Source: Gammaproteobacteria bacterium (lineage in GTDB: Bacteria > Pseudomonadota > Gammaproteobacteria > Steroidobacterales > Steroidobacteraceae). Taken from it: DNA of 6,886 nucleotides. The notes under the pieces were generated by a model. It saw only the letters and a program-made list of their open reading frames with translations, ran no database searches and was not told where the DNA came from. Shown piece by piece: positions 5,971 through 6,886 of this stretch. The stretch spans positions 1 to 6,886 of the forward strand of contig VBNY01000204.1 of NCBI GenBank assembly GCA_005877705.1. Direction: 5' to 3'. Position numbers and translations under genes: made by a program. Each line of letters begins with the position of its first letter. The first letter of the stretch is position 1.

Positions 5971-5986
5971 AGTGACGCGTATCACA
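5971..5986 (+). promoter_or_regulatory. CRP/FNR-family-like operator before the phosphatase gene
   Basis: AGTGA-N6-TCACA differs in one base from the CRP core TGTGA-N6-TCACA. The centre at 5978.5 is about 40 bases before the ATG. A CRP, Vfr or Clp-type regulator could bind here. Whether it activates or represses depends on the unknown transcription start. The motif is seen. The regulator is inferred. Confidence 0.4.
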
Positions 5987-5989
5987 CTC

Positions 5990-6002
5990 AGCGGCCGCCG
6001 CT
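5990..6002 (+). repeat. Perfect dyad AGCGGC-C-GCCGCT next to the phosphatase ribosome binding site
   Basis: Six-base arms surround one central base, ending just before the AGGTCAGGG that serves as the Shine-Dalgarno. It could be a protein-binding dyad or a short leader hairpin. GC richness makes chance occurrence quite possible. Confidence 0.3.
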
Positions 6003-6017
6003 AGGTCAGGGCCCAGC

Positions 6018-6842
6018 ATGAGCTTGAGAGGCAAGCTGCGTGTTGTGGGGCTCACCGACACCGGCAAGGTCCGTGAGCACAACGAGGACACCATTGCAGT
6101 CGACCCCGACATCGGTCTGCTCGTGCTAGCTGACGGCATGGGCGGGTATAACGCAGGCGAAGTGGCCAGCGGCATCGCCGTCAAGACGATCGTGAACCTC
6201 GTTCGCGAGCAGGTCGAGCGCGAAGACCTCAATGTGCAGGACCGCGAGTCCGGGCTGTCCCGCCCGACCATCATCCTGCGCGACTCCATCCAGCGTGCGA
6301 ACAAGATCATCTACCAGACGGCCCGCACTCAGCCGCAATGCGAGGGCATGGGCACGACAGTCGTGGCTGCGCTGTTCTTCGACAACAAGGTCACCATCGC
6401 CCACGTCGGCGACTCGCGCATGTACCGCCAGCGCGGCGACAAGCTCGAGCAGGTGACCATGGACCACTCGTTGCTGCAGGAGCTGGTCGACCGCGGCTTC
6501 TATTCCGCCGAGGAGGCGCAGCGCGCCGCCAACAAGAACTACGTGACCCGAGCGCTCGGCGTGGAGCCGAACGTGGAAGTGGAGATCCAGGAGGTGCCGG
6601 TAGGCAAGGGTGAGGTGTTCATCCTGTGCTCGGACGGCCTCTCGGACATGGTCGAGGATGAAGATATCCATTTAACGATCAACACCTTTAGTGCTAATCT
6701 GGATACGGTCGCCAAGCAGTTGATTCAACTGGCGAATGACAACGGAGGCCGGGACAACGTCTCGGTCGTGATGGCGCACGTCATCGACGCGTTTCCGGCG
6801 CGCACGAAGATATTCGACAAGATCCTGGGTTGGTTCGGCTGA
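6018..6842 (+). CDS. PP2C-type serine/threonine protein phosphatase (Stp1/PrpC-like)
   Basis: This is a soluble metal-dependent phosphatase that removes phosphate from serine/threonine, usually opposing a Hanks-type kinase. The 274 residues cover the complete PP2C fold. Motifs are GLTDTGKVREHNED (11-24), LADGMGG (37-43, metal-binding D39), GMGTT (110-114), HVGDSRMYR (129-137), DHSLLQELV, TRALG (177-181), LCSDGLSDMV (203-212, D206) and GGRDNVSVV (243-251, D246). All catalytic aspartates are present. It ends about 15 residues beyond the fold in a short amphipathic tail (TKIFDKILGWFG). The ATG at 6018 has CAGGG six bases upstream. A second gene starts 20 bases after its stop, so the two probably form an operon. 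No kinase is visible in the window. Around 6661-6715 the codons are noticeably less GC-rich (TTA, AGT, GCT). Confidence 0.95.
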   Translation: MSLRGKLRVVGLTDTGKVREHNEDTIAVDPDIGLLVLADGMGGYNAGEVASGIAVKTIVNLVREQVEREDLNVQDRESGLSRPTIILRDSIQRANKIIYQTARTQPQCEGMGTTVVAALFFDNKVTIAHVGDSRMYRQRGDKLEQVTMDHSLLQELVDRGFYSAEEAQRAANKNYVTRALGVEPNVEVEIQEVPVGKGEVFILCSDGLSDMVEDEDIHLTINTFSANLDTVAKQLIQLANDNGGRDNVSVVMAHVIDAFPARTKIFDKILGWFG

Positions 6843-6862
6843 CACCGGGAGAGGCGAGGCAC

Positions 6863-6886
6863 ATGGCAAGGTTGGTCTTGAGCCTG
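6863..6886 (+). CDS. Start of a further gene (8 codons), probably an FHA-domain protein
   Basis: ATG at 6863 is preceded by a strong purine-rich Shine-Dalgarno (GGGAGAGG, 8 bases away, and a second GAGG at 3 bases), 20 bases after the phosphatase stop. The visible residues are MARLVLSL. From memory, FHA-domain proteins that follow PP2C genes in related bacteria begin in this way, and an FHA phosphothreonine-binding partner would fit the phosphatase. Eight residues cannot prove the family. That a gene begins here is well supported by the start site. Confidence 0.55.

Larger units (their letters stand above)
5664..6017 (+). other. 354-base non-coding stretch between the CorC-type gene and the phosphatase
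   Basis: No convincing gene is seen. The open frames crossing it continue shadow frames of the flanking genes and have no family signature. It holds a weak hairpin at 5885-5903, a CCGG-N6-CCGG dyad at 5948-5961, a CRP-like site at 5971-5986, and a dyad beside the Shine-Dalgarno at 5990-6002. The phosphatase promoter should lie here. TAGGAT at 5866-5871 with a GC-rich discriminator is the best -10 I can find, but it lacks a -35. No intrinsic terminator follows the upstream gene. Confidence 0.6.

Noticed and set aside
5962..5986. ECF/sigma-E-like promoter (GGAAC, then TCACA 15 bases later)
   Set aside because: The -10 part is a poor match and is better explained as half of the CRP-like dyad.
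1..6886. CRISPR arrays, insertion sequences, phage or defence genes
   Set aside because: No regularly spaced repeats, transposase frames or terminal repeats are seen. The content is conserved housekeeping genes.

Overview
The window is GC-rich, densely coding DNA from a proteobacterium, most likely a gammaproteobacterium. The protein sequences of S16, RimM, TrmD, L19, Ffh and the HlyC/CorC-type membrane protein all resemble their gammaproteobacterial counterparts, and the order ffh / rpsP-rimM-trmD-rplS is the classic one. Genus cannot be read from the sequence. A high-GC lineage such as the Steroidobacter/Nevskia group is a guess.

Minus strand, positions 1-4286, read right to left: ffh (SRP GTPase) comes first, then a 222-base gap, then a translation cluster rpsP-rimM-trmD-rplS with gaps of 8, 30 and 15 bases. 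After rplS the cluster seems to continue into a 42-codon ORF that encodes little more than a Sec signal peptide, and then into sppA (signal peptide peptidase) through an ATGA stop/start overlap. The theme is ribosome assembly, tRNA and ribosome maturation, protein targeting and clearing of cleaved signal peptides. The ffh-rpsP gap holds two strong adjacent hairpins, possibly enclosed by a long imperfect stem, followed by a likely rpsP promoter with a GC-rich discriminator.

Plus strand, positions 4365-6886: a CNNM/CorC-type membrane protein (the yfjD/corB neighbour of ffh in E. coli) starts at a TTG and diverges from ffh across only 78 bases. A perfect TATAAT lies 9 bases before the ffh ATG, so the ffh mRNA is probably leaderless or nearly so. 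Then comes a 354-base non-coding stretch with several dyads, including a CRP-family-like site. It is followed by a PP2C-type serine/threonine phosphatase and the first eight codons of another gene, probably an FHA-domain protein.

Most of the window is ordinary core genome. I do not see a clearly new system. The best candidates for something undescribed are the structured ffh-rpsP intergenic element, the signal-peptide-only ORF coupled to sppA, and the CRP-like operator before the phosphatase.
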